64,000 bases of DNA from PXAP01 sp964421595 (GCA_964421595.1 CAYQXY010000013.1:1-64000); one strand, 5' to 3'; counted from the first letter of the stretch, positions 1 through 9,477 are shown. Numbers and translations: made by a program. The notes: a model not told the origin generated them from the sequence alone.

Positions 1-18
1 GCCTTTCTTATAAAATCA

Positions 19-55
19 ATCCCGGAGCCTTCTAAAGGTAGCCGGGATTTTTTTT
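19..55 (+). terminator. Intrinsic terminator of a gene upstream of the window
   Basis: The arms ATCCCGG (19-25) and CCGGGAT (42-48) pair around a 16-nt loop and are followed by a run of eight or more T. It would end a plus-strand gene lying before the window. Confidence 0.7.
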
Positions 56-204
56 GATATTTGGCACTATCATTGCTCTGATTGTTTAAATTTTGTACAA
101 TGTTTTTACAATAATATTGTTTATTGATTGGCTGACTCTATGATGTATACCGGTACGGCCAATACAAAATTTAAGAAAGCAGGTTATTTTTTACTTCATT
201 TAAC

Positions 205-212
205 TACTTTTG
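205..212 (+). promoter_or_regulatory. Candidate Bacteroidota -7 element before the putative porin
   Basis: TACTTTTG matches TAnnTTTG, the -7 consensus of the Bacteroidota housekeeping sigma factor, 38 bp before the start codon at 250. No clear -33 TTTG is seen at the right distance, so this is a weak call. Confidence 0.3.
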
Positions 213-249
213 AAAGAATTTTCAGATACATATTTCTTTAATACTCTTC

Positions 250-2217
250 ATGATCAGAATATTCCTTAAGGTTTTAACAATATTGGCATATTTTGCCGTT
301 TCCGGGACGGTTGAAGCTGCAATGCAGGAAAACGATACTGCCCTTATCCGTTCCTGGCAGTTGCAGGAGCTTTTTACAGAAAAGCAAGGTATTGTTATAG
401 ACACTGCTATTACATCATTTCAAATTCACAATCCTGTATTCAGAAAGAGCATTTCATCTTCATATCTTGGAAATGCCGGTCATGCATCAAAATCAAATAT
501 CTTTTCAGAAAGAGGATCCTGGTCTGATTTTATATTTATAAATCATTTTCAGGTATATCATATACTTCCTTCAGAAACAAAGTTTTACAACACGCGGCGG
601 CCATTTTCACTTATCGATTTTTCAACCGGCGGTCCCAGGGGACAGAATGAGAAAATGCTTGATGTTCTTCACACACAAAATGTAAATCCTGATTTTAATC
701 TCGGATTCAGATACTTTAATATTAACTCTGACGGTCATTATCAGAACCAGGCAGCTGTTACCAATGCAATAAATTTGTTTTCCAGTCTGGAACTAGAAGA
801 TTATGAGATGCATGCAAGTATTAACCTGAACTCGGCACGTGTATTTGAGAGCGGCGGACTGGTTGATGATACCGTAATTGGAACTCCCGGGATGGAGACT
901 GTTGATTATCCGGTACGCCTCCAGAATGTAAGGAACGGAATAAATAACAACAGTTTCTTTTTGTCCCATTCATGGAAACCATTCTTCTATTCAGCAAATG
1001 ATACCTTAAGCAGCCCTGGTTCGGAATGGTTCAGGGGGGTACAGTTGTATCATGTTTTAAAATATGATCAGTTCCGCCGCACCTATAAAGATGCAGCCCC
1101 ATCAGCTGAATTTTACCCGGAGTTCCTTATAAACAATGCTATTACCAATGATTCTGTATACTACCGAAACCTGACAAATATGCTCATGGTTCAGCTTCCT
1201 TCATTTGACCGGGGTATGGTAAGTTTTGATGCGAAGGGGGGACTGAAAAATGAATTGTTAAAAGGTAACTATAATATCCCTTATGAGGCGACATACCATT
1301 TTACTCCAGTGGATGATCCGGGATCGTATATGTTTGCCCAGCCATCTGATACCACGATAAAGGACAGACAGGAGTTTAATTACAGCAGCACTGCAGTAAT
1401 TGCAACGGCAAGAGGCAGTATTGGAGATGTTTTCACAATATGGGGAGAAGGTAATTTATTCTTCCAGGGATACAGGCAGGGGGAATATGATATTACGGCG
1501 GGAATACGCTTCGATTTTTTTGAAGGAAAGAACCGGTCAGTTATAGAGGCGGGGGCACGTCAAAGGGAACTGAAACCTTCGCTGTTCCATAATACATTCT
1601 CTTCAAACCATTTTTCATGGCAGAATGATTTCAGGCTCACAGGTGAGAGCAGTCTGAGCGGATTAATCAGAATGCCTGAGAGAGGATTTGATGCCGGTAT
1701 TTCATTCCATCTTCTTAATAACTTTATCTATTTTGATGAAGCAGCAAATCCTCGTCAGCATACAGATGTGTTTCCGGTTATGAATGTTTCCCTGGGTAAG
1801 GATTTTCATTTATGGAAGTTTCATTTCAGGAATATTGTAAAATATCAGGTTTCCGGGAATAAGGATGTGCTTCCGATTCCTGACCTGAGTATATATCAGT
1901 CCACGTGGTTCGAGCAATGGCTGATAAAGGGTGTTCTCAACATGCAAATAGGGTTTGATATTTATTATACTTCAGAGTATCAGGGCTACGCTTACCAGCC
2001 TGCAACTTCTCAATTCTACCTGCAAAATGAGAGAATGCTGGGCAATTATCCCTATCTGGATGTTTTTCTAAACTTCAAGCATAAACGGACGCGTGTTTTC
2101 TTCAAGGCAGAGCATTTAAACAGCGGGCAGATGGAGCCGGATTATTTCAAAGTGCTACATTATCCGCAAAATGAGCGTGTACTCAAGTTTGGCTTATCAT
2201 GGTCATTTTACAATTGA
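250..2217 (+). CDS. Putative porin (Porin_10-like outer-membrane beta-barrel)
   Basis: A 655-residue protein with a cleavable signal peptide (hydrophobic residues about 4-22, then a small-residue site near AAMQEN). The body alternates aromatic and polar residues as in beta strands and ends in FGLSWSFYN, an aromatic C-terminus expected for BAM-inserted barrels. The stretch FSTGGPRGQNEKMLDVLHTQ and the following NPDFNLGFRYFNINSDGHYQNQ resemble the putative-porin family common in Bacteroidota. Substrate is unknown. The gene stands alone, with the MltF-like gene starting about 90 bp downstream. The family call is by eye; the outer-membrane barrel assignment is firmer than any transport role. Confidence 0.75.
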   Translation: MIRIFLKVLTILAYFAVSGTVEAAMQENDTALIRSWQLQELFTEKQGIVIDTAITSFQIHNPVFRKSISSSYLGNAGHASKSNIFSERGSWSDFIFINHFQVYHILPSETKFYNTRRPFSLIDFSTGGPRGQNEKMLDVLHTQNVNPDFNLGFRYFNINSDGHYQNQAAVTNAINLFSSLELEDYEMHASINLNSARVFESGGLVDDTVIGTPGMETVDYPVRLQNVRNGINNNSFFLSHSWKPFFYSANDTLSSPGSEWFRGVQLYHVLKYDQFRRTYKDAAPSAEFYPEFLINNAITNDSVYYRNLTNMLMVQLPSFDRGMVSFDAKGGLKNELLKGNYNIPYEATYHFTPVDDPGSYMFAQPSDTTIKDRQEFNYSSTAVIATARGSIGDVFTIWGEGNLFFQGYRQGEYDITAGIRFDFFEGKNRSVIEAGARQRELKPSLFHNTFSSNHFSWQNDFRLTGESSLSGLIRMPERGFDAGISFHLLNNFIYFDEAANPRQHTDVFPVMNVSLGKDFHLWKFHFRNIVKYQVSGNKDVLPIPDLSIYQSTWFEQWLIKGVLNMQIGFDIYYTSEYQGYAYQPATSQFYLQNERMLGNYPYLDVFLNFKHKRTRVFFKAEHLNSGQMEPDYFKVLHYPQNERVLKFGLSWSFYN

Positions 2218-2308
2218 CCTCCACCTGGCATAATAATTGATTGGTCAAATATCGTAAACATATACGCCATTAATTTCGTATATTCGTATATAACAAACAA
2301 AGTTTATT

Positions 2309-3748
2309 ATGGAGAGAAGGAACCTCTCTTGTATTTCTTATTTGCTTTTTTTAGCCTTGATCTTTATTATTTCCTGTACTGACGCACGGAGGAAAGACAG
2401 TGAAGAAATAACAGATGTGGTGGATGGTCCTGCTTACCCTCATTACCAGGAGAAGAGAAGGATTACGGCAGTAACAGATTATAATTCTATAAATTACTTC
2501 ATATATCGCGGTGAACCAATGGGTTATCAGTTTGAGCTGCTAAACATTCTTGCTGAACATCTGGATCTGAGGCTTGATGTAATTGTGAATAATGATCTTG
2601 ATGAGAGTTTTGAATACCTGCTCAACGACCATTGTGATTTGCTGGCTATAAATCTGACTGTTACCCGGGAAAGGAGCAGGATTGTTGATTTTACAGAGCC
2701 TCACAGCCAGTCACGACAGGTGCTGGTCCAGAGAAAGCCCGAAGGATGGCAATTTATGAGCACAAATGAACTTGATCTTTACCTTGTTCGTACGCCACTG
2801 GAACTTGGCGGGAAAACAGTTCATGTGCAAAAAAACTCAGCATATGTTTCACGACTTCATAACCTGATGGAGGAAATAGGCGATACGATAAATATTATCG
2901 AGGTTGATCAGGTTGACGAACAGTTGATTACTATGGTTGCTGAAGGGGAAGTTGATTTTACCGTGTGTGATGAAAATGTGGCACTGGTAAATCAAATGTA
3001 TTATGAAAACCTGGACATTGGAACTCCTGTAAGCTTTACGCAAAATCTGGCATGGGCAGTAAGGAAAGGAGACCATTATTTACGTGACTCAATTAACAAG
3101 TGGCTTGAAAATTTCAGGAATACCATAGAGTACCGGCTTTTATACGCAAAGTATTTTGAAAACCAGCGATCAGCACGGATGGTGCAAAGTGATTTTTATG
3201 TACTTGCCAGTGGCAGAATTTCTCCCTATGATGATCTGATAAGGAAATACAGTGAGGAGATTGGATGGGACTGGCGCCTGCTGGCATCAATGATCTATCA
3301 GGAGTCAAGGTTTTTACCTGACGCACAGAGCTGGGCCGGCGCTGACGGACTTATGCAGCTTATGCCCAATACTGCCACCAGGTTCGGGGTCCAGGAGGTA
3401 TATGACCCTGAGGAGAATATACGGGCAGGCGTTCGTTATATAGCCTGGCTTGATGAAATATTGCAGGATCGTATTCAGGAGCGGGAGGAGAGGATAAAGT
3501 TTATACTGGCTTCATACAATGTGGGTCTGGGTCATATTCTTGATGCCAGGGCACTGGCAAGAAAATATGGAAAAGATCCTGACCGGTGGACCGATAATGT
3601 TGATTATTTTGTATTACACAAGTCTGATCCGGAATATTTTCTTGACCCTGTGGTCAGGCATGGTTATGCCCGTGGTCATGAACCTTACAGGTACGTTGGA
3701 GAGATTATCAGCAGGTATGAACACTACCGTAATATAGTTATCGATTAA
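2309..3748 (+). CDS. MltF-like membrane-bound lytic murein transglycosylase
   Basis: A 479-residue predicted lipoprotein with signal peptide and lipobox IISC (Cys23). Residues about 50-275 form a family-3 periplasmic solute-binding domain (ITAVTDYNSINYFIYRGEP, then a pattern ending in AVRKGDHYLRDSINKWL). Residues about 300-450 are a soluble-lytic-transglycosylase domain: QESRF with the catalytic Glu at residue 332, then GLMQLMPNTA and ASYNVGLGHI. This two-domain order is that of MltF, which cleaves peptidoglycan glycan strands to 1,6-anhydro-muropeptides and is allosterically controlled by its binding domain in better studied species. The 3' end overlaps the convergent Nudix gene by 11 bp. 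The start is well placed for the signal peptide. Confidence 0.9.
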   Translation: MERRNLSCISYLLFLALIFIISCTDARRKDSEEITDVVDGPAYPHYQEKRRITAVTDYNSINYFIYRGEPMGYQFELLNILAEHLDLRLDVIVNNDLDESFEYLLNDHCDLLAINLTVTRERSRIVDFTEPHSQSRQVLVQRKPEGWQFMSTNELDLYLVRTPLELGGKTVHVQKNSAYVSRLHNLMEEIGDTINIIEVDQVDEQLITMVAEGEVDFTVCDENVALVNQMYYENLDIGTPVSFTQNLAWAVRKGDHYLRDSINKWLENFRNTIEYRLLYAKYFENQRSARMVQSDFYVLASGRISPYDDLIRKYSEEIGWDWRLLASMIYQESRFLPDAQSWAGADGLMQLMPNTATRFGVQEVYDPEENIRAGVRYIAWLDEILQDRIQEREERIKFILASYNVGLGHILDARALARKYGKDPDRWTDNVDYFVLHKSDPEYFLDPVVRHGYARGHEPYRYVGEIISRYEHYRNIVID

Positions 3749-4361
3749 CATAAGCCAGTGTTGCGATATCTATAAATTCTGACAAAATCATGGCAGTTGC
3801 ACCCCAGATATATTCATCCTGAACCAGGTATCCGGGTACCTTTATAATCTCGCTGTTAATCACCAGTTTTTTCTCAGTTGTCATCTTATTCATCAGCTCG
3901 TTCAAGGGCACTTCAATAAGATACTCTACCTCAATCTCAGAAATCCTGAATTCTGGCTCAATATCTGTATAACCCACTACCGGTAAAACTTCAATATTGC
4001 TTACCGGAATATGCAGAGGAGTAAGAGTGCCGAGAATTCTTATTTTTGACGGATCCACACCTGTCTCTTCATTAGCCTCTCTTAGTGCTGTATGTTCAGG
4101 AGATTTGTCGTGTTTTTCTTTTTTGCCACCGGGAAAACTTACCTGTCCGCTATGGTGCCCCCTGTATATGGTACGTTTAATAAACAGTGTCCACAGTTCA
4201 TCCCTCCGGGAATAAAGAAGAATCAGAACACTTGCTTTCCCGGTTTCCGAAAGTGGTAAATCAGGTACCTTTCTCAAAGGAGCCATTTTGTAATGTGCTT
4301 TCTGTCCGGGTAAATCTTCCTTTAAAATGGTTTCAAGGTTTTCAATGAATTTCCCTGTCAT
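3738..4361 (-). CDS. NudL-like Nudix hydrolase (probable CoA pyrophosphatase)
   Basis: A 207-residue cytosolic protein. LFIKRTIYRGHHSGQVSFPG matches the UPF0035-type signature found upstream of the Nudix box in CoA diphosphatases, and the Nudix box proper ends in REANEETGV with the expected metal-binding glutamates. The family hydrolyses CoA and derivatives to 4'-phosphopantetheine and 3',5'-ADP. Length matches the family (about 190-220). The gene is convergent with the MltF-like gene and shares 11 bp of 3' end with it. CoA as substrate is inferred from the signature; another nucleotide-diphosphate substrate cannot be excluded. Confidence 0.85.
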   Translation of the reverse strand: MTGKFIENLETILKEDLPGQKAHYKMAPLRKVPDLPLSETGKASVLILLYSRRDELWTLFIKRTIYRGHHSGQVSFPGGKKEKHDKSPEHTALREANEETGVDPSKIRILGTLTPLHIPVSNIEVLPVVGYTDIEPEFRISEIEVEYLIEVPLNELMNKMTTEKKLVINSEIIKVPGYLVQDEYIWGATAMILSEFIDIATLAYVNR

Positions 4362-4990
4362 GAAAATGCTTTCCAGATAAGTAATAGAATTATTTTTTAA
4401 GTTTTGTAAATCCTTTATATCATTTCAGCATGGAAATAGCTAATGGGACATTAATTATTTCCGCCGCCAATATTCAGAAACTATGGTTAAAACAAACCAA
4501 TCTTTCCAACCCGATAAGTCATCAAACTTTAAAAAAAGACCCGTTTGATAAATAAATATACCAGATCCCAGTCGGGGATACGGTCAAGGGACGTATTGCC
4601 GGCAACTTGCAGTTAAAACACCGGATTGTCGTAATTGAATTATTCTATGATCTGCAAATATAGTGGTTTCAAGGCTAAAACATAAATAGTTTATTGTAAC
4701 ATTCTACATATCGAATAATTAATAAGTTAGATGTATATTGCAGGCTATGACAGGAAAAATATATTTCAGATTTTTGTAAGTCATATTTATTCTGATCGGC
4801 AATCGAATATCAATAATCAATACTTTCAGTTTTAATTGCCGTCTCTTGTTTGAAGAAATCAGGCTGCTAAAAATCATAGGCGCAAAAATATATTCTGACT
4901 ATTTTCAAAACTTTGAAATTTTACTACAACTGTACTTAGTCATTGTTCCCTTAAATCCATAAATATTTATATTTTGATAGCCTGACAATT
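4362..4990. other. Gene-free, A/T-rich stretch of about 630 bp
   Basis: No reading frame with recognisable protein features, no tRNA and no clear terminator or repeat was seen. It separates the start of the Nudix gene from the FAD oxidoreductase, which run in opposite directions, so it should contain both promoters, but no convincing TAnnTTTG site with a -33 partner was found. Confidence 0.5.
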
Positions 4991-6913
4991 ATGAAAAACA
5001 TTTTCTCCAATTCAGGAATTGTTTATTTTATTATTGCGATTCTTCATTTTCATACCGTTAATGCCGAAAATTTACAGCACAGTATAAACACCAAACAATA
5101 CGATGTTGTAATTTATGGTTCAACATTTTCAGGGATAGCAGCGGCTATAAATGCAGCTAAATTCGGGCATAGTGTTGCATTGGTTGAGGAATATAAACAT
5201 ATCGGCGGATTAATGACAGGTGGGTTATCCTATACAGATTTTCTGTCTTACGAAGTTTTAGGTGGAACTTTCAGGAATTATATTCAAAGAGCAGAGCAAT
5301 ATTATATCGACCTTTATGGTCTTGATTCCCCGCAGGTTAAGGATACGAATAAAGGAATACATTCTGAACCTCATGTAACAGCTAAGATCTTCCATCAAAT
5401 GATAGAAGAACATCCCAACATCAACCTTTATATCAGTCATAGGTTAGAGAATGTTATTTTAGGAAGCCGGGTTAATAATTTTAAAAGCATTCATTCGATC
5501 AGATTATTAAATTTAAATAATCAATCCATTCTGGAAATAGAAGGAAAAAGATTCATTGATTCTACCTATGAAGGTGACCTTGCTTCAGGTGCCGGAGCAA
5601 AATACAGGGTTGGGAGGGAAAGTCGTCAGGAATATGGTGAAATTTTCGCCGGGAAAATATATTTCGAAAATGGCAGAATTCTATTAGGCAGTACAGGAGA
5701 GGGTGATAAAAAAGTTCAGGGATATAATTTTCGTATAATTATGACCAATAACCCCGAAAACCGACGGATGATTGAAAAGCCCGATAACTACAACAGGGAA
5801 TTGTTTTTGCCGATTACCGAAGTATTGTTGAAAGGAAAAGTAACAGAGATATTTTCTGAAAGCAGTAATGGCATATTTAGGATCCAGAAATTGCCTAATC
5901 AGAAATCAGATATGAATGACATTAAAAACGCACCGGTAAGAATGGCTCTGTTGGGACAAAATTATTCATATCCTGAAGGAAATAGTGTAATAAGGGCAGA
6001 CATTATTAAAGCTCATAAAGTACATAATCTGGGCATGATCTATTTTGTGCAAAATGATCCTTCAGTACCGGAAGAATTACAAAAAAAGGCCAGGGAGTGG
6101 GGACTTGCAAAAGACGAATTTGAAGATAATGATAACTTTCCATACAGACTTTATATAAGAGAAGCAAGAAGGATAACAGGACATTATATGTTTACAGAAC
6201 ATGATGTCCGTCTTGCCTCAAATTCAATTCGTACAGTACTAAAAGAGGATGCTGTTGCAATAGGCGATTATGCAATAAATTGTCATGGAGAGGAACCACA
6301 GGGTCCCCTATACCCACATCTTACCGGAGGTGATTTTAATTTTATCCCGTCTCCTTTCCAGATTCCATATGGAGTATTAGTGCCTCTGGAATTTGAGAAT
6401 TTATTGGTATCTGTTGCCATCTCAGCCAGCCATGTTGGATTTAACAGTATAAGATTAGAACCAACCTGGACAGCACTGGGACAAGCAGCTGGAATTGCAA
6501 CACATCTGTCGCTGAATTATAATTTAGCATACCCTGAGGTCGATGTGGCCAAATTGCAAGGATTACTACATCATGAAGGGGCGAAGACTTGCTATATCTC
6601 TGATATAGAGTTTGACTCTCCATACTTTAAATCTTCCCAGTTTTTTGGGACAAGAGGCTTTTTTCATCACATTATTGATATTGACACAGTCAATTTTCAA
6701 CCTGCCAGGAGAACCTTTGGATTGCAGTATTTTGCTGCCCATCCAAACCATGATTTAGAACCTGATAAACAATTGGAAACAGAGTTAGGAATGCATTGGG
6801 TAAGTAAATTGCAATGTGAAGAAATTAAATTGGAAGCTGAAGCATTATTACGAAGCAGAACATGGTCCCGAGGCGGGTTTCTTAACAGGATATATGATTT
6901 GATGAGGGATTAA
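4991..6913 (+). CDS. Secreted FAD-dependent oxidoreductase (FAD_oxidored family)
   Basis: A 640-residue protein with an N-terminal signal peptide (hydrophobic core about residues 9-25, small-residue site near VNAEN). The dinucleotide-binding loop is VVIYGSTFSGIAAA, a GxxxxG variant lacking the middle Gly of GxGxxG, typical of exported FAD enzymes of the PF12831 type; HSVALVEEYKHIGGLMTGG continues the fold. RFIDSTYEGDLASGAGAKYR and the C-terminal SVAISASHVGFNSIRLEPTW with ALGQAAGIAT are further family-like blocks. The substrate is unknown; relatives often occur near polysaccharide-use genes. Coding sequence looks more A/T-rich than neighbouring genes, and 630 gene-free bases precede it, consistent with but not proof of acquisition by transfer. 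Confidence 0.8.
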   Translation: MKNIFSNSGIVYFIIAILHFHTVNAENLQHSINTKQYDVVIYGSTFSGIAAAINAAKFGHSVALVEEYKHIGGLMTGGLSYTDFLSYEVLGGTFRNYIQRAEQYYIDLYGLDSPQVKDTNKGIHSEPHVTAKIFHQMIEEHPNINLYISHRLENVILGSRVNNFKSIHSIRLLNLNNQSILEIEGKRFIDSTYEGDLASGAGAKYRVGRESRQEYGEIFAGKIYFENGRILLGSTGEGDKKVQGYNFRIIMTNNPENRRMIEKPDNYNRELFLPITEVLLKGKVTEIFSESSNGIFRIQKLPNQKSDMNDIKNAPVRMALLGQNYSYPEGNSVIRADIIKAHKVHNLGMIYFVQNDPSVPEELQKKAREWGLAKDEFEDNDNFPYRLYIREARRITGHYMFTEHDVRLASNSIRTVLKEDAVAIGDYAINCHGEEPQGPLYPHLTGGDFNFIPSPFQIPYGVLVPLEFENLLVSVAISASHVGFNSIRLEPTWTALGQAAGIATHLSLNYNLAYPEVDVAKLQGLLHHEGAKTCYISDIEFDSPYFKSSQFFGTRGFFHHIIDIDTVNFQPARRTFGLQYFAAHPNHDLEPDKQLETELGMHWVSKLQCEEIKLEAEALLRSRTWSRGGFLNRIYDLMRD

Positions 6914-6929
6914 TATAAAATAGTTGCAA

Positions 6930-6942
6930 CCCCGAAACGGGG
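6930..6942 (+). terminator. Small GC hairpin after the FAD oxidoreductase gene
   Basis: CCCCG and CGGGG pair around AAA 17 bp after the stop codon. There is no T-run, so this may be a pause or processing hairpin rather than a true terminator. Confidence 0.3.
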
Positions 6943-6996
6943 CCTAAAGATAATTAGCAAACTGATAATCAAATTAATAAATAAAATTCTTAAGAC

Positions 6997-7575
6997 ATGG
7001 AAATTAGTATTAAAGGTACGCAGACAGAAAAAAATCTTTTAAAAGCATTCGCAGGTGAATCACAGGCCAGAATGCGCTATACCCTTTTTGCCAAAAGGGC
7101 TGTTAAAGAAGGATATGAGCAGATAGCTGCCCTTTTCAGGGAGACAGCCGAACAGGAAGCTGTTCATGCTTCAAGGTTCTTTAGCTATCTTGAAGGCGGC
7201 ATGGTTGAGATCACAGCTTCTTACCCTGCCGGGAAAGTAGGGTCAACCGCTGAAAATTTAAAAGAAGCCGCAGCAGGTGAGAATGAGGAGTGGACTGAAC
7301 TCTATCCTGAGTTTGCAAGGGTGGCTGCAGAGGAAGGTTTTAAAAAGATTTCTTCACTGTTCAAAATTATTGCAGAGGCTGAGATCACACATGAAAAAAG
7401 ATACCTAAAACTTCTCAGAAGTCTGGAGAATAGTTCAGTATTTGAAAAAGAGGAAAAAGTAGACTGGTATTGCAGAAAGTGCGGTTATGTGTACAAAGGA
7501 AGAAAAGCTCCAAAAAACTGTCCCGCATGTGAACATCCGCAGGGGTATTTTGAACTGATGGGTGAGAATTATTAG
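6997..7575 (+). CDS. rbr: Rubrerythrin (non-heme diiron peroxidase)
   Basis: A 192-residue protein with the classic two-part layout. Residues about 5-140 are a ferritin-like four-helix bundle with E-x6-Y/E-x2-H-type metal ligands visible in FAGESQARMRYTLFAKRA, TAEQEAVHASRFF and IIAEAEITHEKRYLKLL. Residues 155-192 are a rubredoxin-like domain with Cys159, Cys162, Cys175 and Cys178 for one iron. Rubrerythrin reduces hydrogen peroxide with electrons from NAD(P)H via rubredoxin-type carriers in the cytosol of anaerobes and microaerobes. It lies alone and is convergent with the lolC/E-type gene 33 bp away. No regulator site (such as a PerR box) was identified. Confidence 0.95.
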   Translation: MEISIKGTQTEKNLLKAFAGESQARMRYTLFAKRAVKEGYEQIAALFRETAEQEAVHASRFFSYLEGGMVEITASYPAGKVGSTAENLKEAAAGENEEWTELYPEFARVAAEEGFKKISSLFKIIAEAEITHEKRYLKLLRSLENSSVFEKEEKVDWYCRKCGYVYKGRKAPKNCPACEHPQGYFELMGENY

Positions 7576-7608
7576 GTAAAAAAATCATTCAGATCCGGAG
7601 GTCAGTTA

Positions 7609-8853
7609 TTAATCAAACCGGATAGTTTTCTCGGGACTTATTCGTCCAATTATATATGAAGGTACAATGAGCATTGCGATGGTAATGATCATTGTGCCTC
7701 CATTTAGCATTAATATATGCGATAGCCTGAGATTGACCGGCACAGTTGCAATAAAATATGATGCCTGATCAAGTTTGATAATGCCCGTAAAATGCTGGAT
7801 CAGCGCCAACCCTATACCGATAAGGTTACCCCATAACAATCCTTTTGCTATCAGGAAAGCGGACTGGTACAAAAATATTTTTCTGAGGCCGCTGTTTTCG
7901 AGCCCCAGTGCCTTCAGGATGCCGATCATTCCTGTACGTTCCAGGATCAGGATAAGCAAGCCAGAGACCATGTTAAAACCCGCAACTATGACCATTAGAG
8001 AAAGGATTACCCAAACATTCATATCAAGCAGCTGCAGCCAGTCAAAGAATTGAGGATATTTATCGCCTATGCTCACCACCCTGAGACGGGAAAGTTCTTC
8101 CGTGAAAATATCTCCTGCCAGTTCATCAACCTGTAACTTTACCGCATCAAGATTATCATAATTGTCAAGCAATATCTCGTAACCTGATATCTGTGAATCA
8201 TCCCAGTCATTAAGTCTCTGGATATGCCTCATGTCGGCAAGAACAAACATTTTATCAAGCTCCTCGAGACCAGTCTCATAAATTCCTGAGACAGTCAGAC
8301 GTCTTGCCCGTGGTGGATCCTGTACAAAATACATTGCAAAATCATCACCCACATTCAGCCTGAGCATCGATGCGATTGCCCTGGATATAACAGCGTCATT
8401 GCTGGTTATCGTATCAGTAAAAGTGATTTTTTCGCCTTCCTGCATATTACGGTCAAAAAATGACCAGTCAAAAGTATTGTCAATTCCCTTCAGAACGACT
8501 CCCTGGATATCATCCCTGGTCCGGATAATACCGGCCTTGGTTGCAAATGGCTGTATGTGGCGGATTTCAGGGATTTCAATCAAATCTTTCAAAAAAGTCT
8601 GATTTCTGTTGACCGGGGCAGTTTCGAAAGATATATTGGAGTCATAATTTATAATCTGGATATGTGATCCGAAACCAATAACCTTATTCCTGATCTCTCT
8701 TTTAAAACCGGTAACTATGGATGCTGACATTATCATGACCGCCAGTCCCAGAGCAATACCTGCAATAGCAATGGCTACAACAGGACCGGAAATACTCCTC
8801 TTCCTCTCATCACCTCGCACAAGCCGTTTTGCTATATACAGTTCCAGATTCAT
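7609..8853 (-). CDS. LolC/LolE-family lipoprotein-releasing permease
   Basis: A 414-residue FtsX-type inner-membrane protein: cytoplasmic N-terminus MNLELYIAKRLVRGDERKR, a membrane segment about residues 27-47, a large periplasmic MacB-like domain about 50-270, then three membrane segments (about 275-300, 325-350, 375-400) around ERTGMIGILKALG, the coupling motif of LolC/E permeases. With LolD it would extract outer-membrane lipoproteins from the inner membrane and pass them to LolA. The likely ATPase gene is not adjacent; a lolD-like gene lies at 46361-47026. The start codon lies within the end of a dispersed repeat (8848-8981), so the promoter is either inside that repeat or was displaced by it. 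Confidence 0.88.
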   Translation of the reverse strand: MNLELYIAKRLVRGDERKRSISGPVVAIAIAGIALGLAVMIMSASIVTGFKREIRNKVIGFGSHIQIINYDSNISFETAPVNRNQTFLKDLIEIPEIRHIQPFATKAGIIRTRDDIQGVVLKGIDNTFDWSFFDRNMQEGEKITFTDTITSNDAVISRAIASMLRLNVGDDFAMYFVQDPPRARRLTVSGIYETGLEELDKMFVLADMRHIQRLNDWDDSQISGYEILLDNYDNLDAVKLQVDELAGDIFTEELSRLRVVSIGDKYPQFFDWLQLLDMNVWVILSLMVIVAGFNMVSGLLILILERTGMIGILKALGLENSGLRKIFLYQSAFLIAKGLLWGNLIGIGLALIQHFTGIIKLDQASYFIATVPVNLRLSHILMLNGGTMIITIAMLIVPSYIIGRISPEKTIRFD

Positions 8854-8981
8854 TCGAATAATTTAAAATTATTAATCTATTTATAAGTAAGTTACAATTG
8901 CTAATCACGTGGTCGCCACGGATGGATCACCCATGGATTATTCGTTTCTTTTTTGTGTGCCTTGGCTCATGGGAGATTCAT
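8848..8981. repeat. Dispersed repeat family R1, copy A (90-bp core with inverted ends)
   Basis: A core from 8855 to 8944 begins CGAATAAT and ends ATTATTCG, exact inverted ends. Inside are AATAATTT/AAATTATT (8-bp stem) and CGTGG-TCG-CCACG. The shared sequence extends beyond the core on both sides to GATTCAT. Copy B at 42585-42717 differs at only about half a dozen positions by eye and has the same 90-bp core length. The left flank includes the first codons of the lolC/E-type gene. No protein-coding sequence is credible. Confidence 0.8.
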
Positions 8982-9058
8982 TCGAATAATTTAAATATAA
9001 GTAAATTACAATTACAAGTCACGTGGTTGCCACTGATTGACCAGCCAGGCTTTATTCA
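8974..9058. repeat. Degenerate tandem copy of repeat R1
   Basis: Starting 128 bp after the first unit, AGATTCATTCGAATAATTTA is repeated exactly, followed by a shortened version (internal deletion of about 14 bp) that keeps TCACGTGGTTGCCACTGAT and a diverged end at TTTATTCAG. It is clearly the same unit but more decayed. Confidence 0.6.
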
Positions 9059-9340
9059 GTTCCTTCTCACCCGGCTCGTGTTAGATTCATCCGGGCTAGG
9101 TGTTGCTAATACATTTCATGAATCTCTGGTTGCGAAATTAAGATATATTTTAAACAGAGCAATAGCATATTTTATGCAGATATAAATACCTGCTGACATG
9201 TTGCCGGTTTATCGTTCTTCCTTTAAGTGGAAAAACTGGCTGATTGATTACTTCTATGGTCCTTTTCAGAATCATGTTAGCAATTGAAACATAACCCGTA
9301 ATACATATAGTTAATACTACACACTGGCAGATGTTTTTAG

Positions 9341-9348
9341 TATCTTTG
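9341..9348 (+). promoter_or_regulatory. Candidate -7 element for the cysE-cysM pair
   Basis: TATCTTTG matches TAnnTTTG, about 130 bp before the cysE start. No good -33 TTTG is visible; the leader would be unusually long. Confidence 0.3.
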
Positions 9349-9477
9349 TAGTATAGATAGATAATTGTATGTGGCCGGTTCTATAAGCAATGAATGTTAT
9401 CCTGGCTCACACTTTGCAGATACTGGCTGCCAGATGTTCATAAACGAAAAGTCCGGTTACAACTATAATATATTAAT

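Larger units (their letters stand above)
8854..9477. other. Intergenic region carrying repeats upstream of cysE
   Basis: Apart from the R1 repeat and its degenerate tandem copy, this divergent region between the lolC/E-type gene and cysE holds only one candidate -7 site (9341-9348). A plus-strand open frame at 8898-9185 runs through the repeat and has no protein-like features. Confidence 0.6.

Noticed and set aside
8898..9185. 95-codon plus-strand open frame upstream of cysE
   Set aside because: It runs through the R1 repeat and its tandem copy, has no domain or signal features, and the second R1 copy at 42.6 kb does not support conservation as a protein.
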